Of a stretch of 5,089 nt of DNA, positions 4,237-5,089 are shown one piece after another. The translations under genes and the position numbers were made by a program. How positions within the stretch are numbered: position 1 is the first letter of the stretch; every line of letters starts with the position of its first letter. The notes under the pieces are model-generated. The model was not told where the DNA came from and did not search any database. It was given only the letters and a program-made list of their open reading frames with translations. The stretch covers positions 1-5,089 of the forward strand of contig JAGARS010000106.1 in NCBI GenBank assembly GCA_017622155.1, written 5' to 3'. Source of the stretch: Peptococcaceae bacterium. Its GTDB lineage: Bacteria; Bacillota; Peptococcia; Peptococcales; Peptococcaceae.

Positions 4237-5089
4237 ATGAAGTTAGAAGAATTGGAACGTATATGGGATTTGCCTCCGGGAGAGCTGGCGGCTATGATGA
4301 AAACTGTACTTGGCGAAAATGCTTCACCGGAAGAAATGGAAGCTGCGCTAATGGATATTATGGGCAATATCGAAACGATGATGCAGCGTTCGTATACACT
4401 GGAAGAATGTTTATCGTTTCCAACCAAAGAGGACCTGGTAGAACTGGCGAAGGCTTTGAAGCTCAAAGGATACAGCAAAATGCGCAAAGAGGAACTGCAG
4501 CACTTCTTGTACAGTTATCTGACCAATCCGGATTATATGTATCGCATTTATCCGGCACTCAGCAATGGCGAGGTAGAATTGCTTAATCAGCTGAGTGATT
4601 CCAACATACCGCTAATCAGCACCGATATGATGTTTTGCGTCTCCGGGCTTATTCAAAACGGGTTATGCTATCTGGACGAGTATGGAAAGCACCTGTTGAT
4701 ACCGGAAGAATTAAAAACAGCTTTTCTGAACGTGCAGGCAGACGCCTCTCTGCAAAAGCAGCAAAAGGAAAACGGTGTTTTTTATGATATCTGCAATACA
4801 GCAGTATATTTTTACGGCATTTATCCAATGGCAGAATTGTGCCAGCTGATTCAACGAAAACTTTATCGCCCGATATCGGAAGACGATTTGATACACTGGT
4901 ATACACATTCTGCGATATATCGGGAAGAATTTTTCTTCAAAAACGGCTATATTATTTCTGCAGCATTGCGCAACGCACCGGAAGATGTAATAGCTTTGCA
5001 GCAAATTCAGAAGATGAAAAAACGTACTTTCTGGCCGGATGCTGAAGCTATGGAGATTTTATCTATCGAGCAGTGGCTGATTGAAGACC
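4237..5089 (+). CDS. Protein with N-terminal Rho-N/SAP-like motif, 3' end outside window
   Basis: The frame is open from the ATG at 4237, preceded by AAGGGGG, to the window edge: 284 codons with no stop. Residues 1-60 are acidic and helical. Residues 63-95 (TKEDLVELAKALKLKGYSKM then RKEELQHFLYSYL) match the two-helix pattern of Rho N-terminal/SAP-like motifs, which bind nucleic acid. Residues 96-284 are a mixed, tyrosine- and leucine-rich region that I do not recognise; it has no membrane spans and no radical-SAM, kinase or protease motif. Several clostridial proteins with this kind of N-terminus end in a SEC-C zinc motif (CPCGSGKKYKKCC-like), so such a tail may lie beyond the window; this is inference. 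A weak -10 candidate, TATAAA, lies at 4199-4204. It is 111 nt after the SCIFF stop but separated by a strong terminator, so a functional link to the peptide is not shown. Confidence 0.85.
   Translation, partial: MKLEELERIWDLPPGELAAMMKTVLGENASPEEMEAALMDIMGNIETMMQRSYTLEECLSFPTKEDLVELAKALKLKGYSKMRKEELQHFLYSYLTNPDYMYRIYPALSNGEVELLNQLSDSNIPLISTDMMFCVSGLIQNGLCYLDEYGKHLLIPEELKTAFLNVQADASLQKQQKENGVFYDICNTAVYFYGIYPMAELCQLIQRKLYRPISEDDLIHWYTHSAIYREEFFFKNGYIISAALRNAPEDVIALQQIQKMKKRTFWPDAEAMEILSIEQWLIED

Noticed and set aside
4237..5089. Taking the gene after SCIFF as its radical-SAM maturase.
   Set aside because: The visible 284 residues have no CxxxCxxC cluster motif near the N-terminus and instead show a Rho-N/SAP-like motif.

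Overview
The window suggests a low-to-mid GC Bacillota (Firmicutes) genome, most likely Clostridia or a Negativicutes relative. Three things point that way: a SCIFF ranthipeptide precursor (a marker of Clostridia), a yaaL-bofA pair (sporulation-associated; B. subtilis carries the same pair), and a meso-diaminopimelate decarboxylase. Strong AAAGGAGG-type ribosome binding sites and sigma-A-like promoters fit this. The species cannot be fixed from the sequence.

Layout. 2-901 (+) is the 3' part of lysA. 902-1225 has no gene but holds two ~80-bp palindromic elements and a promoter. 1226-1486 (+) is an unrecognised 86-aa acidic protein. 1487-1659 is a GC-rich modular palindromic repeat at a convergent junction. 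1660-2286 (-) is a YigZ/IMPACT-family protein. 2287-2648 is a 362-bp divergent gap with a same-strand cluster of DnaA-box-like sites followed by A-rich DNA and a promoter. 2649-3023 (+) is a thioredoxin-fold protein, followed by a clear terminator inside a second copy of the GC-rich repeat. A further copy of the ~80-bp palindrome lies at 3219-3295. 3310-3582 and 3646-3840 (-) are bofA and yaaL. Divergent from them, 3985-4125 (+) encodes a 46-aa SCIFF precursor with its own promoter and terminator. 4237 to the window end (+) is the start of a larger protein with a Rho-N/SAP-like motif; it has no stop in the window.

How the genes relate. The genes look like short, independently transcribed units, not one pathway: lysine/peptidoglycan precursor synthesis, a YigZ protein, a thioredoxin-like redox protein, sporulation control and a RiPP precursor. 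yaaL and bofA probably form an operon. The usual SPASM radical-SAM maturase is not next to the SCIFF precursor within this window.

The most unusual content is non-coding: (i) three ~80-bp palindromes sharing a TGATGGTAT loop core while their arms have diverged but still pair; (ii) a TGTAGGGG-delimited repeat family at both convergent gene junctions, with a compensatory base-pair change; (iii) the DnaA-box cluster away from dnaA.
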